Assembly (NCBI RefSeq): GCF_900112245.1
Contig: NZ_FOYX01000002.1
Span: 62,001-126,000 of the forward strand
Origin: Maribacter stanieri
GTDB lineage: Bacteria > Bacteroidota > Bacteroidia > Flavobacteriales > Flavobacteriaceae
Direction: 5' to 3'
Length of the DNA: 64,000 nt
Below, piece after piece: positions 9,459 to 18,964 of the stretch. The notes under the pieces are model-generated. The model was not told the DNA's origin and searched no databases. It worked only from the letters and a program-made list of their open reading frames with translations. Position numbers and translations under genes: made by a program. Position 1 is the first letter of the stretch. The number at the start of each line of letters is the position of its first letter.

Positions 9459-9989
9459 ATGAAAAAAGTTCTTGTCTTATTTGCTCATCCAAAGTTTGAA
9501 AAGTCAAGGGCAAATATGGTCTTAGTAAATCATATTAAAAATAAAGAAGGAGTAACTTTTCGCGATTTGTACGAAGAATATCCAGATTTTCTTATCGATG
9601 TTCCTTTTGAAAAGAAATTATTAGAGCAGCATGATGTTATCATTTGGCATCATCCTATGTACTGGTATAGCTGTCCGCCATTGCTAAAACAATGGATAGA
9701 TATGGTTTTGGAATTTAATTGGGCTTACGGACCTAATGGCAAAGCGCTAAGCTCTAAAATATGCTTAAACGCTATAACCACTGGCGGAAGTAAAGAATTA
9801 TATTGTACCCAAGGTATCAATAGCTATACAATTACAGAATTTTTAAGACCTTTTGAGCAAACTGCAAATTTATGTCTCATGACTTACAAAAAGCCATTTT
9901 TAGTTATGGGAACCTATAAATTAACCGATGAAGAACTTGAAGTTTATGGAACTCAATACAGTTCTCTCATTGATAGCTTGCAACATTAA
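9459..9989 (+). CDS. KefF/KefG-type NAD(P)H-dependent flavodoxin-fold oxidoreductase
   Basis: A 176-residue flavodoxin-like protein. Seen: the first FMN loop FAHPKFEKSRAN, the HHPMYWYSCPPLLKQWID segment typical of the NQO/KefF family, and the TTGGS loop. In enterobacteria KefF and KefG are ancillary subunits that activate Kef potassium efflux. The next gene, 62 nt downstream, encodes a Kef-type antiporter, so the same partnership is likely here. Confidence 0.88.
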   Translation: MKKVLVLFAHPKFEKSRANMVLVNHIKNKEGVTFRDLYEEYPDFLIDVPFEKKLLEQHDVIIWHHPMYWYSCPPLLKQWIDMVLEFNWAYGPNGKALSSKICLNAITTGGSKELYCTQGINSYTITEFLRPFEQTANLCLMTYKKPFLVMGTYKLTDEELEVYGTQYSSLIDSLQH

Positions 9990-10051
9990 ATTTTCTTATT
10001 TAATCTTATTGAAAATTTTGCATTAATTAGGCTTACACTAAACCAACCAAA

Positions 10052-11950
10052 ATGACCGGCAGTATTCTTTTCGACGCAATTGTTTTCTTACTGGGAGCAA
10101 TAATATGCGTTTCTATAGCAAAACGATTTGGACTAAGCTCTGTTATAGGCTATTTAATGGCAGGTGTTCTTATTGGTCCTTATGTACTAGGCTTTATTGG
10201 CGAAGAAGGTGAAGACATTCTCCATTTTGCTGAATTTGGAGTTGTCGTTATGCTGTTTTTAATTGGACTGGAAATTGAACCAAAAAATTTCTGGAACATG
10301 CGAAAAACAATTGCCGGTATGGGAGGCCTACAAGTTGCCGGTACCATGCTTCTTTCTTTTATATTTTTCTCCCTTTTAGATTTTGAATGGAAAGTAGCGT
10401 TGGTTACTTCTATGGCGGTAGCATTATCTTCAACAGCGATTGCCATGCAGACTATAAAAGAAAAAGGATTAATGGAAACCACGTTTGGTAATTCAGCTTT
10501 TTCAATTTTACTATTTCAAGATATCATAGTTATATTTATGTTGGGTGCAATTCCTTTGCTAGCCAATACAGATGCAGTATCAACCACCACTACTCATGAA
10601 AACGCTGGTAATTTATTAGATACGCTACCTATGGGGTACCAAACCCTGGCAATTATTTTATCGGTAGTATTGATTATTGGTGCTGGGCAATATTTAATTG
10701 TTCCAATGCTTCGCAAGGTTGCGCAAACAGGTGTTCGTGAACTTTTAATAGCCTCGGCATTATTAATTGTTTTTAGCATTTCCTCTTTAATGGAATATGT
10801 AGGTCTTTCTCCTGCATTAGGTGCTTTTTTAGGCGGTGTAGTATTATCGAGCAGCGAATATAAACATGAGCTTGAAAGCACCTTAGAACCTTTTAAAAAT
10901 CTATTACTAGGTTTGTTTTTTATTGCCGTAGGCGCTTCCATAAATTTCGTTGTAATCGCAAAAATGCCATTGACCATTGGTGGAATTTTGGTAGCCGTAA
11001 TTTTAATAAAAGCATTGGTTCTATTTATTACTGGTCGTGTATTTAAAATGAAGCTTGACCAGAAACTATTATTAACCTTTAGCTTGGCACAAATAGGGGA
11101 GTTCGCCTTTGTATTATTATCCTTTGCATTTCAGTTGAATATTCTTGAACAGGAACAAATGGATATCTTATTGGTAATAACGGCGCTTTCAATGTCAATA
11201 ACACCAATTATTAGCATTATCAACGAACGACTAATTCTACCGAAAATAGGTACCAAAGAATCTATAAAAAGACCTATGGACCATATTGCAAAATCGCAAA
11301 ATGTTATTTTAGTAGGGTTCGGACATTTTGGAAGTACCGTTGGGCGTTTTCTAAGGTCTCACGGTATAGAGGCTACAATCTTGGATCAAGATTCTAACAG
11401 GGTAGACTTTCTTCGTAAAATGGGATTTGAGGTATATTATGGTGATGCCACTCGAATAGACTTATTGGAATCCGCAGGTATTGCTCAAGCTAAAATATTA
11501 ATCTGCGCTATAGACAACCCCAGTGTTACCAAAGAAATTACAAAATTGGTTAAAGAGAAATATCCACATGTAGAACTCATGATACGGGCACAAAATAGGT
11601 ATGATGCTTATGAATTGTTGAACATGGGTATGGAAAACATTTACCGTGAATCTTTAGATACATCGCTATCTTTAGCTAAAGATGTACTTAGTAAGTTAGG
11701 TTTTAGAAAATACACGTTAAATCAACAGGTTCAAAATTTCATTAAATATGATGAGAGTAGTTTAAGAAGATTGGCTGCAGAACCTGTGCAAGATGATAAT
11801 TATATTTTTAAAGCCAGAAAAGAATTAGAAGAGCAAGAAAGATTGCTTAACGAAGATTTTAAAAGAGGCATCGTAGAATATGATAACCATTGGGATAGCG
11901 AGTCTATACGAAAAGTACTAGAGGACCAACAAAAAGACAATCATTCATAA
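10052..11950 (+). CDS. CPA2-family K+/H+ antiporter with RCK domain (KefB/KefC type)
   Basis: A 632-residue inner-membrane protein. Residues 1-390 carry about 12 transmembrane segments with the CPA2 pattern (VGLSPALGAFLGGVVLSSS). Residues 415-535 form a TrkA-N/RCK Rossmann domain (GFGHFGSTVGRFLRSHG, then VYYGDATRIDLLESAG). The remaining tail is charged and acidic. Kef systems export K+ and acidify the cytoplasm on electrophile stress. This fits both the flavodoxin-like partner gene and the electrophile-reducing enzymes upstream. Confidence 0.92.
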   Translation: MTGSILFDAIVFLLGAIICVSIAKRFGLSSVIGYLMAGVLIGPYVLGFIGEEGEDILHFAEFGVVVMLFLIGLEIEPKNFWNMRKTIAGMGGLQVAGTMLLSFIFFSLLDFEWKVALVTSMAVALSSTAIAMQTIKEKGLMETTFGNSAFSILLFQDIIVIFMLGAIPLLANTDAVSTTTTHENAGNLLDTLPMGYQTLAIILSVVLIIGAGQYLIVPMLRKVAQTGVRELLIASALLIVFSISSLMEYVGLSPALGAFLGGVVLSSSEYKHELESTLEPFKNLLLGLFFIAVGASINFVVIAKMPLTIGGILVAVILIKALVLFITGRVFKMKLDQKLLLTFSLAQIGEFAFVLLSFAFQLNILEQEQMDILLVITALSMSITPIISIINERLILPKIGTKESIKRPMDHIAKSQNVILVGFGHFGSTVGRFLRSHGIEATILDQDSNRVDFLRKMGFEVYYGDATRIDLLESAGIAQAKILICAIDNPSVTKEITKLVKEKYPHVELMIRAQNRYDAYELLNMGMENIYRESLDTSLSLAKDVLSKLGFRKYTLNQQVQNFIKYDESSLRRLAAEPVQDDNYIFKARKELEEQERLLNEDFKRGIVEYDNHWDSESIRKVLEDQQKDNHS

Positions 11951-12144
11951 ATACAACTCACAGTTTATCATTTACTTAAAAAGGTGAACTTTTTTACTTC
12001 TATAAAATTGAAAGATTCGTAGATAGAATCCACCTTCTGGTCTATTTCTTCTGCATTTGCGAGGTTTCAAATTAAACCACAACTATAATTATATGTCTTA
12101 GTATTGAACGTAAAATAAAAGTTTAATCTTTTAAATTTAAAACG

Positions 12145-12729
12145 ATGAAAACAAATACTAAAACATACGTAGTACTAGGTTTATTTATAGTTGCATTTGC
12201 ACTGCCAAGTACAGCACAAACACGTAAAAGAACAACTACAAAAACTACAGTTTCGAGAACGGTAACAAAAACACCAGGTAGAGTTTCAAGTAAAAAAGTA
12301 GTTTACCGAACACCTACAAAAAAAGTTATATCGGTAAGAACAGTTCCTAATAGAACGGTGGTTAGGCATAATGGTCAAGATTACTATTATTCTAACAATA
12401 GATACTATACCGCTTCTAGAGGTAGGTATATCGCTATAGCTCCAAAAGTTGGTTTTAGAATAAGAACCTTACCATCTAATTCTGTTAGAATAAATTATAA
12501 TAATCATGTGTATTTTAATGTGGCAGGAACATTTTATCAACAAACTAATGCTCAATATGAGGTTGTTGAGCCAGAAATTGGAACTTTGGTTTATGAATTA
12601 CCAGATGGGTATGAGAAAGTGACTATTGATGGTTTAACATACTATGAGTATGCTAACATACTTTACGAGAAAGTTCAAGTAGATGGTTCTAGAGCTTATG
12701 AAGTTGTAGGTATCATTGATATGGAATAG
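12145..12729 (+). CDS. Exported Arg/Thr-rich DUF6515-like protein
   Basis: A 194-residue protein with a signal peptide (about 1-24, cleavage near TAQTR). A basic Thr/Lys/Arg-rich stretch (26-75) is followed by Tyr-rich repeats of the pattern G-x-x-Y-Y-Y-x-N-x-x-Y (three copies, near 115-180). It resembles DUF6515, a periplasmic or outer-membrane-associated family of unknown function. It stands alone, with its own terminator downstream. Confidence 0.7.
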   Translation: MKTNTKTYVVLGLFIVAFALPSTAQTRKRTTTKTTVSRTVTKTPGRVSSKKVVYRTPTKKVISVRTVPNRTVVRHNGQDYYYSNNRYYTASRGRYIAIAPKVGFRIRTLPSNSVRINYNNHVYFNVAGTFYQQTNAQYEVVEPEIGTLVYELPDGYEKVTIDGLTYYEYANILYEKVQVDGSRAYEVVGIIDME

Positions 12730-12752
12730 TATTTTTTAGGTTTAAATTCAGA

Positions 12753-12788
12753 AAGCGCTTACGCAATAATACGTAAGTGCTTTTTTTT
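12753..12788 (+). terminator. Terminator after the DUF6515-like gene
   Basis: Stem GCGCTTACG with CGTAAGTGC (one G-T wobble) and an 8-nt loop, followed by a run of eight T. Confidence 0.9.
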
Positions 12789-12890
12789 GTATTTCATATT
12801 CTTAAAAACATGACATTGCTCAGGTTTGGTAACTAGCTATTTTTTTAATTTTACCCAAACAACCAATAGGTTGTACTCAATTATTTAAAC

Positions 12891-13508
12891 ATGTCTTCAT
12901 TTTACCAATACATCATTGTTTGTTCTCTTCTTTTTTTTAATTCCGATTACAATCAATTTAACACCATAAATGCTTCTAAAAACACCTTGACTTTTGATAT
13001 CATTAATAAAAATGAAGTTATTGGAAACTTAAAGGCTACAAAGACTTCTACCGACACAAAAACTCATTATCAAAGTGTAACAACTATTTCTACCAAGATT
13101 CTAAAAGAAATCAAAGTAAACTACAAATACGATGTTACCTATGAACGGAATAAATTAAAAAAAGCCAATGTTTATATAGATGTAAATAATAAACCATATG
13201 CAGATATTTTAACCAATTGGGAAGTAAAACATTATCAAATCACCAAAAATGATAAAAAGGAAAAGGTAGTTGAAGATGAAATTAATTACGCGACTATTTT
13301 ATTATATTTTAATGAACCTTTTGATATTGAGCGTTGTTATTCTGAGCAAGATGGAAGTTTTAATACCATTGTGCCATTAGGAAATCACACATACAAAAAG
13401 ATAAATGCTAAGAATCATGAAAATATATATTATTATAAAAATGGTTTCTTGCAAAAAGGTGAAATAAACGGCGGATTAGTGAAATTTGAGATTATTGCTC
13501 AAAAATGA
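12891..13508 (+). CDS. Exported DUF6134 family protein
   Basis: A 205-residue protein with an N-terminal hydrophobic segment (about 4-18), probably a signal peptide. The body is beta-rich (TLTFDIINKNEVIGNLKATK, then RCYSEQDGSFNTI), as in the DUF6134 family of Bacteroidota, predicted lipocalin/SRPBCC-like carriers of unknown ligand. The patatin gene follows after 25 nt, which suggests a lipid-related pair, but that is inference. Confidence 0.7.
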   Translation: MSSFYQYIIVCSLLFFNSDYNQFNTINASKNTLTFDIINKNEVIGNLKATKTSTDTKTHYQSVTTISTKILKEIKVNYKYDVTYERNKLKKANVYIDVNNKPYADILTNWEVKHYQITKNDKKEKVVEDEINYATILLYFNEPFDIERCYSEQDGSFNTIVPLGNHTYKKINAKNHENIYYYKNGFLQKGEINGGLVKFEIIAQK

Positions 13509-13533
13509 TTAGTTAAAAAGTAAAATCAATTCC

Positions 13534-14310
13534 ATGAGCGTAGGACTAGTATTATCAGGTGGCGGCATTAGGGGAGTGGCACATATTGGTGTTATTAAAG
13601 CACTAGAAGAAAATGGTATTTACCCTACACATATATCTGGCACAAGCGCTGGTGCTATTGTTGGAGCGTTATATGCAGGCGGTGTTAAATGGAAAGAAAT
13701 TTTAGATTTTTTTAAAGTAATTCCAATATTTCATACCAATAAATTTGCTCGTAGAAAACCCGGATTTTTAGACACCGAGAAGTTTTACGATGAGTTCAAA
13801 AAATTCTTCCCTCATGATTCATTTGAGTCCCTTCCTAAAAAACTATTCATTACAGCAACAGATATTATTAAAGGGGAATTAAAGATTTTTGATGAAGGTG
13901 AATTGATAAAACCGGTGCTTGCATCTGCAACTTTTCCTGGTGTTTTTTCTCCAATAGATATTGATGGATCTTTCTATGTTGATGGAGGTGTATTGAATAA
14001 TTTCCCTATTGAACCTTTAATACCATCATGCGACAAAATAATCGGCAGTTATGTAAACGCACTAAAGGATATTAAAATAAAAGATTTAAAGCATTCGTAT
14101 AATGTCTTGGATAGAGCCTATAAAATTAAATCAGCCTCAGATTCGCTTGCCAAATTTCAAGATTGCGATTTTGTTATCTCCCCAGAAGCGCTTTGTGAAT
14201 TTGCCACCTTTGACATGAGGTATATTGATGCCATTTTTGAAATAGGTTATAATAGTACAGTCCAAGTTTTAGCAGAAAGAGATAAAATAACCAAGGCTCT
14301 AAATAATTAG
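13534..14310 (+). CDS. Patatin-like phospholipase, RssA type
   Basis: A 258-residue patatin-domain hydrolase. Seen: the oxyanion loop GGGIRG (9-14), nucleophile elbow GTSAG (36-40, Ser38) and the dyad aspartate in DGG (D150). All catalytic elements are present, so it is probably an active Ser/Asp acyl hydrolase of the small cytoplasmic RssA/YlbK type. It is convergent with the helicase-like gene, 7 nt away. Confidence 0.92.
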   Translation: MSVGLVLSGGGIRGVAHIGVIKALEENGIYPTHISGTSAGAIVGALYAGGVKWKEILDFFKVIPIFHTNKFARRKPGFLDTEKFYDEFKKFFPHDSFESLPKKLFITATDIIKGELKIFDEGELIKPVLASATFPGVFSPIDIDGSFYVDGGVLNNFPIEPLIPSCDKIIGSYVNALKDIKIKDLKHSYNVLDRAYKIKSASDSLAKFQDCDFVISPEALCEFATFDMRYIDAIFEIGYNSTVQVLAERDKITKALNN

Positions 14311-14317
14311 TAATTCA

Positions 14318-14929
14318 CTACACCTTAACATGATGTGCGCGCTCCATAAAGAAATCTTCAAAACGTTCTAATTTAGGATGCATTTTTTCTGAATATATAA
14401 CGTACTGACATTTCATGATACTTTGAGCAACCGTAATCATTGCCGTATAATCTGATTTTTGAATTAAAAAATCGCCATCATCAATACTGCAAATTTTTAA
14501 CTGAGAAGTACTTACGCCATTGGTTAAAAATAATTTATGAAGTGTAGTTGGGGTAGTGATAAGTATATCTATACCCTCAAATATCTCTGATTTCTGAATG
14601 TCTATATGTAATTCCTTATAACTTGCATATACTCTTAGTGAGGAGTAATTGGTGTATTTTAAAAATTCGTCATAAAGCTCTAATACTTTTTCTTTATTCT
14701 CAACAACGACAACGGCTCTAGGTGCATTACCCTCTGCTTTACATTTTAGTTTCTGTAAAGTAGTTAGTATCAAAGTGGTGGTTTTACCGCTTTCCTTTGG
14801 TGCTATACAATACACATTTGCTCCACTCTTTATTACCGGAATGCTTTTCTTTTGAAATGTAGTAGGCTCTTCTATTGAAAAACCTTCTAATGTTTCAAGT
14901 ATGTAAGGGTTTAATTTTTTAAAAGACAT
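14318..14929 (-). CDS. DEAD-box helicase N-terminal-domain-only protein
   Basis: A 203-residue protein matching only the first RecA-like domain of DEAD-box helicases. Seen: Q-motif glutamine at 26, Walker A-like APKESGKTTT (43-52, canonical is AxTGxGKT), and a motif II position reading IDDGD (149-153) in place of DEAD. The TPxxL stretch keeps only part of motif Ib. No helicase C-terminal domain follows on either strand. The ORF is intact from start to stop, so this is a compact pseudo-helicase rather than a fresh truncation. RNA binding or ATP binding without unwinding is possible. Confidence 0.75.
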   Translation of the reverse strand: MSFKKLNPYILETLEGFSIEEPTTFQKKSIPVIKSGANVYCIAPKESGKTTTLILTTLQKLKCKAEGNAPRAVVVVENKEKVLELYDEFLKYTNYSSLRVYASYKELHIDIQKSEIFEGIDILITTPTTLHKLFLTNGVSTSQLKICSIDDGDFLIQKSDYTAMITVAQSIMKCQYVIYSEKMHPKLERFEDFFMERAHHVKV

Positions 14930-15038
14930 AAAATTTTTCGCTTATTGAGAATACGTATTTAAACAAAGATACAGCCAACAATTGGGCTAACCCATTCTAG
15001 AAATGTATTTTCCAACGATATAAAAACAAAGTAGTTTC

Positions 15039-15938
15039 TTAAGAATACAAAATTAAAAACACGCCAATCATAATACCTGCTAAGGGCACAAGTTTTTTAC
15101 GCTTATTTTGTTCCTTAAAAATATAACCACCTACTACAACGGCAATTAATATCTGACTCCGCTTTATTGCTGAAAGCAACATAATCAGTGCTTCTGGATC
15201 TTGTAAAGCTTTAAAATAAAAATAATCTGCAATTTGTAAAAGTATACCAACTAAAGGTATCGTCCATCGCCACTTAAAAGCTTGTCGTTTTTCTTTATAG
15301 GGAAACCAAGTAATGGTTAGAATGATGAGCAGTAATAGTACTGTATAAAAACAAAACCAAAATTGTAATGTTTGTGGGTTCAGTATTAAACTTTGTACTA
15401 AAAACTTATCGTACAAACCACTTGATGCTCCTAAAAAAGTAGCACCTATTATAGCGAATATCCATTTATTTCGTTTAAAATGTATTCCTTCTTTTTTACC
15501 AATCCTTGAATATAAAATCACCGAAAATATGATAAGAAAAAATCCGACCCACTGCCAAGAATTCGGCTTTTCTTGATATATGGTTATAGCACCTATAAAT
15601 GTAAAAAACGGACCTGCAGATCGTATAGGTGTTACTATAGTAATCGGCAAATGTTTTAATGCCTGATATGCCAATACCCATGAAGCTGCCATTATTGCTG
15701 ACTTTATAGCTATAAAACCGTGAGTTTTCAGAGGAATATCCGTAATGTAGAATTCGATATCAATCATGAATTCTTTGAAAAACACAGAACCGAAATAAAA
15801 GGGTAGGAGTAATAAAAATCCAGAGGAGATAGTACCTAACAAAACAGGAAAAACTTCATTGCCCTGTACTGCATGTTTCTTACATAAGTTGTGTAAACCT
15901 AAGAAAAGAGCCGCTAAAAGTCCAAGGTACATCCACAT
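15039..15938 (-). CDS. EamA/DMT-family transporter
   Basis: A 299-residue inner-membrane protein with about ten hydrophobic segments arranged as two five-helix EamA repeats. Conserved signatures include the first-helix start (LAALFLGLHNLCKKHA) and TPIRSAGPFFTFIGAI at the end of repeat one. It is probably a metabolite exporter or importer; the substrate is unknown. Confidence 0.88.
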   Translation of the reverse strand: MWMYLGLLAALFLGLHNLCKKHAVQGNEVFPVLLGTISSGFLLLLPFYFGSVFFKEFMIDIEFYITDIPLKTHGFIAIKSAIMAASWVLAYQALKHLPITIVTPIRSAGPFFTFIGAITIYQEKPNSWQWVGFFLIIFSVILYSRIGKKEGIHFKRNKWIFAIIGATFLGASSGLYDKFLVQSLILNPQTLQFWFCFYTVLLLLIILTITWFPYKEKRQAFKWRWTIPLVGILLQIADYFYFKALQDPEALIMLLSAIKRSQILIAVVVGGYIFKEQNKRKKLVPLAGIMIGVFLILYS

Positions 15939-16026
15939 AATGCGCGCGAAGATATTGGTTTTTACACAATAATAACTTCGTAATTCTTATGATTAACGGT
16001 AGAAATTTTAAGATTAATCATTTGCA

Positions 16027-16214
16027 TCAATAATCCTTAAAATCAATACTCTCAACCTGTGCACTAAATTCTCTAATAGGTAAACCTGCTGAATCTAAAT
16101 TTTCCTGATCAGCAACATATGTTTCATTTGACATGATTTTGTTTAAATCATCTTTGCCATATGATGTAACGATTATTAAAAGAAAAACGAATAAGTAACA
16201 GAAATACCTTTCAT
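16027..16214 (-). pseudogene. Small exported-protein ORF with a probable frameshift
   Basis: On the minus strand an ATG at 16214 (MKGISVTYS...) stops after 12 residues. The next frame, open to the TGA at 16027-16029, reads a signal-peptide-like hydrophobic run (FCYLFVFLLIIVTSYGKDD) followed by about 42 polar residues ending DFKDY. Joining the two frames (188 nt, not a multiple of three) would give a normal small secreted protein of about 62 residues. Without a shift the only in-frame ATG is at 16134, which leaves 35 residues. I do not recognise the family. Confidence 0.4.
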
Positions 16215-16384
16215 CGTTATGTTTTAAATATCATTTAAGCAGTTACTTAAATTTTAAATAATTGACAATATTTAAAACTATTGGTTCCTGTTATTGAAGA
16301 AATACGATACTGGTAATGTTATAATATTACTCTCTAGAGTTTTACGATGAAATACATCAATCTTAATAAAATGATGACATATAA

Positions 16385-16415
16385 AAAGAGCCGCCTTAAA
16401 ATAAGACGGCTCTTT
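16385..16415 (-). terminator. Terminator of the YqhD operon
   Basis: Perfect outer stem AAAGAGCC with GGCTCTTT, extended by a C/G-rich inner stem, and followed by TTTTTAT on the minus strand, 27 nt after the yqhD stop. The plus strand also ends in A/T-rich sequence, so it may act in both directions. Confidence 0.85.
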
Positions 16416-16441
16416 AAAAATATATTGCTTGATATTATAGC

Positions 16442-17602
16442 TTAGTAAGCCATTTTTACAATTTTCTCAACCTTGTCCGGTGATAGATCTTGGTTCTCAC
16501 CCAATCCTTTCCATCCACGGGCTGTAAATCGTTTAGAAATTTCTTCAGCCGTACCTTCATAATCTTCAGTATAATCAGACAACTTAGTATCTATTCCCAA
16601 ACCTTGAAAAAATGCTTCAGTTTTCTCTATAGCTGCATATGCCTTATCATCTATACTACCCTCGGTAATATTCCAAACACGCTCTCCATACTGTGCCAAT
16701 TTCTCTTTCTTAGCCTCAATATTGTACTTGTAATGACTTGGTGCAATTACCGCTAAAGTACGTGCATGGTCTATTCCAAATAATGCTGTTAACTCATGAC
16801 CCATCATGTGTACGGCCCAATCACCAGGAACACCTTTTTGAATTAGACCATTAAGTGCCATTGTACAGCTCCACATAAAATCTGCAGCTGGTTTATAGTC
16901 CGTAGGGTCTTTAATTACTTTAGGTGCCACTTCAATTAAAGTCTGAAGAATGCTTTCTGCAAATCTATCTTGTAATGAAGCTCCTATAGGATAAGTCATA
17001 TATTGTTCCAATACATGGGTGAATGCATCTGTAATTCCATTTACTAATTGTCGCTCAGGAATTGAACTTATTACTTGTGGGTCTAAAATTGAAAACTCTG
17101 GAAACAAGCCTGGACCGCCCATTGCCAACTTCTCTTTTGTCTCCGCTCTTGTAATTACAGCACCAGAATTCATTTCTGAACCTGTAGCCGGTAAGGTTAA
17201 CACCGTACCAAAAGGCATTCCTTTTTGTGTTTTTACATTTTTAGTTAAAATGTCCCATGGGGTATCACCATCATAAACCGCCGCTGCAGACAAAAACTTA
17301 GTACCATCTATTACAGAACCGCCGCCAACTGCTAATAAATAATTAATACCTTTATCCTTAATTACCTGTAATGCTTCCATTAAAACAGCATACTCAGGAT
17401 TTGCAGGAATACCACCAAACTCAGTAACATCTACTTTTGACAGTGCTTTAGTCACTTGCTCGTAAATACCGTTCTTTTTGATACTTCCACCACCATAAAG
17501 CAATAATACTTTTGCATCTGACGGAATTTCACTTTCTAATTTTTCAATTGTATCCTTACCAAATATGATTTTAGTAGGATTCTTAAATTCAAAATTGTTC
17601 AT
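16442..17602 (-). CDS. yqhD: NADPH-dependent iron-containing alcohol dehydrogenase YqhD
   Basis: A 386-residue group III alcohol dehydrogenase, collinear with E. coli YqhD from the first residues (MNNFEFKNPTKIIFGK). Seen: NADP-binding YGGGS and VGGGS loops (36-40, 92-96), and metal ligands D192, H196, H265 and H279 with YqhD spacing. It reduces short-chain and peroxidation-derived aldehydes with NADPH in the cytoplasm. It is the last gene of a minus-strand operon with a nitroreductase, an NAD(P)-binding protein and a TetR regulator, which fits an aldehyde/electrophile response. Confidence 0.95.
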   Translation of the reverse strand: MNNFEFKNPTKIIFGKDTIEKLESEIPSDAKVLLLYGGGSIKKNGIYEQVTKALSKVDVTEFGGIPANPEYAVLMEALQVIKDKGINYLLAVGGGSVIDGTKFLSAAAVYDGDTPWDILTKNVKTQKGMPFGTVLTLPATGSEMNSGAVITRAETKEKLAMGGPGLFPEFSILDPQVISSIPERQLVNGITDAFTHVLEQYMTYPIGASLQDRFAESILQTLIEVAPKVIKDPTDYKPAADFMWSCTMALNGLIQKGVPGDWAVHMMGHELTALFGIDHARTLAVIAPSHYKYNIEAKKEKLAQYGERVWNITEGSIDDKAYAAIEKTEAFFQGLGIDTKLSDYTEDYEGTAEEISKRFTARGWKGLGENQDLSPDKVEKIVKMAY

Positions 17603-17647
17603 TTTCTCTCTTCTTTTAATTTTTATTCTGCAATTCTTTTTTAAAGA

Positions 17648-18280
17648 TTAATCAATAACTGTTACCAAATCTTTCATTGGCTTTCTTACTTTTACCAAAT
17701 TCACTAACCAATCTTCACTTTCTTTTCTATAGCCTAATGGCAATAGAACAGCACTACGCAACCCTTTTTCGCGTAAGCCTAAAATTTCATCTACTGCTTC
17801 TGGATCAAAACCTTCTATAGGAGTAGAATCTACCTCTTCAAAAGCGGCAGCAGCTATTGCTTGTGAAAAAGCGATATAGGCTTGTTTTGCTGCGTGGTTA
17901 AAATTTTCTTCAGCATCTTTCTGCGGATACGAATCCAATAACATTTGACGATAATTCTCCCATCCTTCGTTCTTGAAACCACGAATTTCATTGGTTAAAT
18001 CGAACATATAATTAATTCTATCTGCCGTATACGTATCCCATGCAGCGAAAACTAATAGGTGAGAACAATCTGTAATCACAGACTGATTCCACGCTACAGG
18101 TCTAATTTGTTCTTTTACTTCTTGGTTTTTAATTACAAAAATTTCAAAAGGTTGTAAACCACTTGAGGTAGGGGCAAGACGTGCCGCTTCTAATATGCGT
18201 TCTACTTTATCCTCGGCTACTTTTTCACCATTCATTGCCTTAGCGGCATATCTCCAATTTAATTTATCTAATAACTCCAT
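17648..18280 (-). CDS. Nitroreductase family NAD(P)H-dependent oxidoreductase
   Basis: A 210-residue FMN-dependent nitroreductase fold. Seen: an N-terminal RYAAKAMNG and the FMN loop LAPTSSGLQPFE; a later LGLREKGLRSAVLLPLGYR segment packs near the cofactor. A TTG at 18287-18289 overlaps the previous stop in the same frame, but the ATG at 18280 (MELLDKL) is chosen because it matches the usual family start. It reduces nitroaromatics, quinones or enones. It is the third gene of the TetR operon, 45 nt before yqhD. Confidence 0.9.
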   Translation of the reverse strand: MELLDKLNWRYAAKAMNGEKVAEDKVERILEAARLAPTSSGLQPFEIFVIKNQEVKEQIRPVAWNQSVITDCSHLLVFAAWDTYTADRINYMFDLTNEIRGFKNEGWENYRQMLLDSYPQKDAEENFNHAAKQAYIAFSQAIAAAAFEEVDSTPIEGFDPEAVDEILGLREKGLRSAVLLPLGYRKESEDWLVNLVKVRKPMKDLVTVID

Positions 18281-18285
18281 AGTAA

Positions 18286-18963
18286 TCAATCTTTCTTTAT
18301 GTTGCTTTTTGCTAATTGTTCAATATCTAATGACGTTATAATTACGTCGGTATTACTTGTTGTATTTGCTAAATTCACCATTGCTTGTGCAATGCTTTCT
18401 GCATTAATAATTCTATATTTTTTTAATGGACCAATAAAAAGTGGCTGCATAAGTCTGAAAACTTTTAATCCTATTTTCTCTAATATCCTTCTCTCTTCCC
18501 GTTCACCACCTATTAAAGAAGGCCTAAGTATAGAAGTATGTTGTATTCCTTGATGTAATACATCTTGCTCCATTTCACCTTTAGTTCTATTATAGAACAC
18601 CTTACTTTTCTTATTTGCCCCCATTGCTGAGACCACTAAAAAAGTAGTTATATTATTTTCTTTGGCAAGTTTAGCTGCAGAAACCGGTATACCATAATCA
18701 ATGTTTCTATACATTTTTTTATCTGGCGTTTTCTTTGCTGTAGTACCTATACAACAGTAGACTTCATCTGCGGTAAAATCGGTTTTAAATTGATCTAACT
18801 CCAATAAGTTTCCTATGAATTGCTGTACGGTATTTGGTAATCCTTCAATTCGCGTTCTAGAAAATAATTTTATAGTTTCATACCTATTGTCAACCATCAA
18901 TTTTTTTATTAGTAAACAACCGGTCAACCCTGTTGCCCCTAAAATTATAGCTGTCTTTTTCAT
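18286..18963 (-). CDS. NAD(P)-binding Rossmann protein, HTATIP2/YbjT-like atypical SDR
   Basis: A 225-residue atypical SDR with the N-terminal cofactor loop GATGLTG (9-15) and a central VVSAMGANKKSKVFYNRTKG whose Tyr-x3-Lys (YNRTK) fits the active-site pair. It resembles the HTATIP2/oxidoreductase branch. It lies 1 nt after the TetR gene and is followed closely by the nitroreductase, so it is clearly part of the operon. The reaction is unknown. Confidence 0.85.
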   Translation of the reverse strand: MKKTAIILGATGLTGCLLIKKLMVDNRYETIKLFSRTRIEGLPNTVQQFIGNLLELDQFKTDFTADEVYCCIGTTAKKTPDKKMYRNIDYGIPVSAAKLAKENNITTFLVVSAMGANKKSKVFYNRTKGEMEQDVLHQGIQHTSILRPSLIGGEREERRILEKIGLKVFRLMQPLFIGPLKKYRIINAESIAQAMVNLANTTSNTDVIITSLDIEQLAKSNIKKD

Positions 18964-18964
18964 A

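Noticed and set aside
10594-10977. 127-codon minus-strand ORF within the Kef-type antiporter
   Set aside because: Fully antisense to a clear CPA2 gene, no start context or homology pattern.
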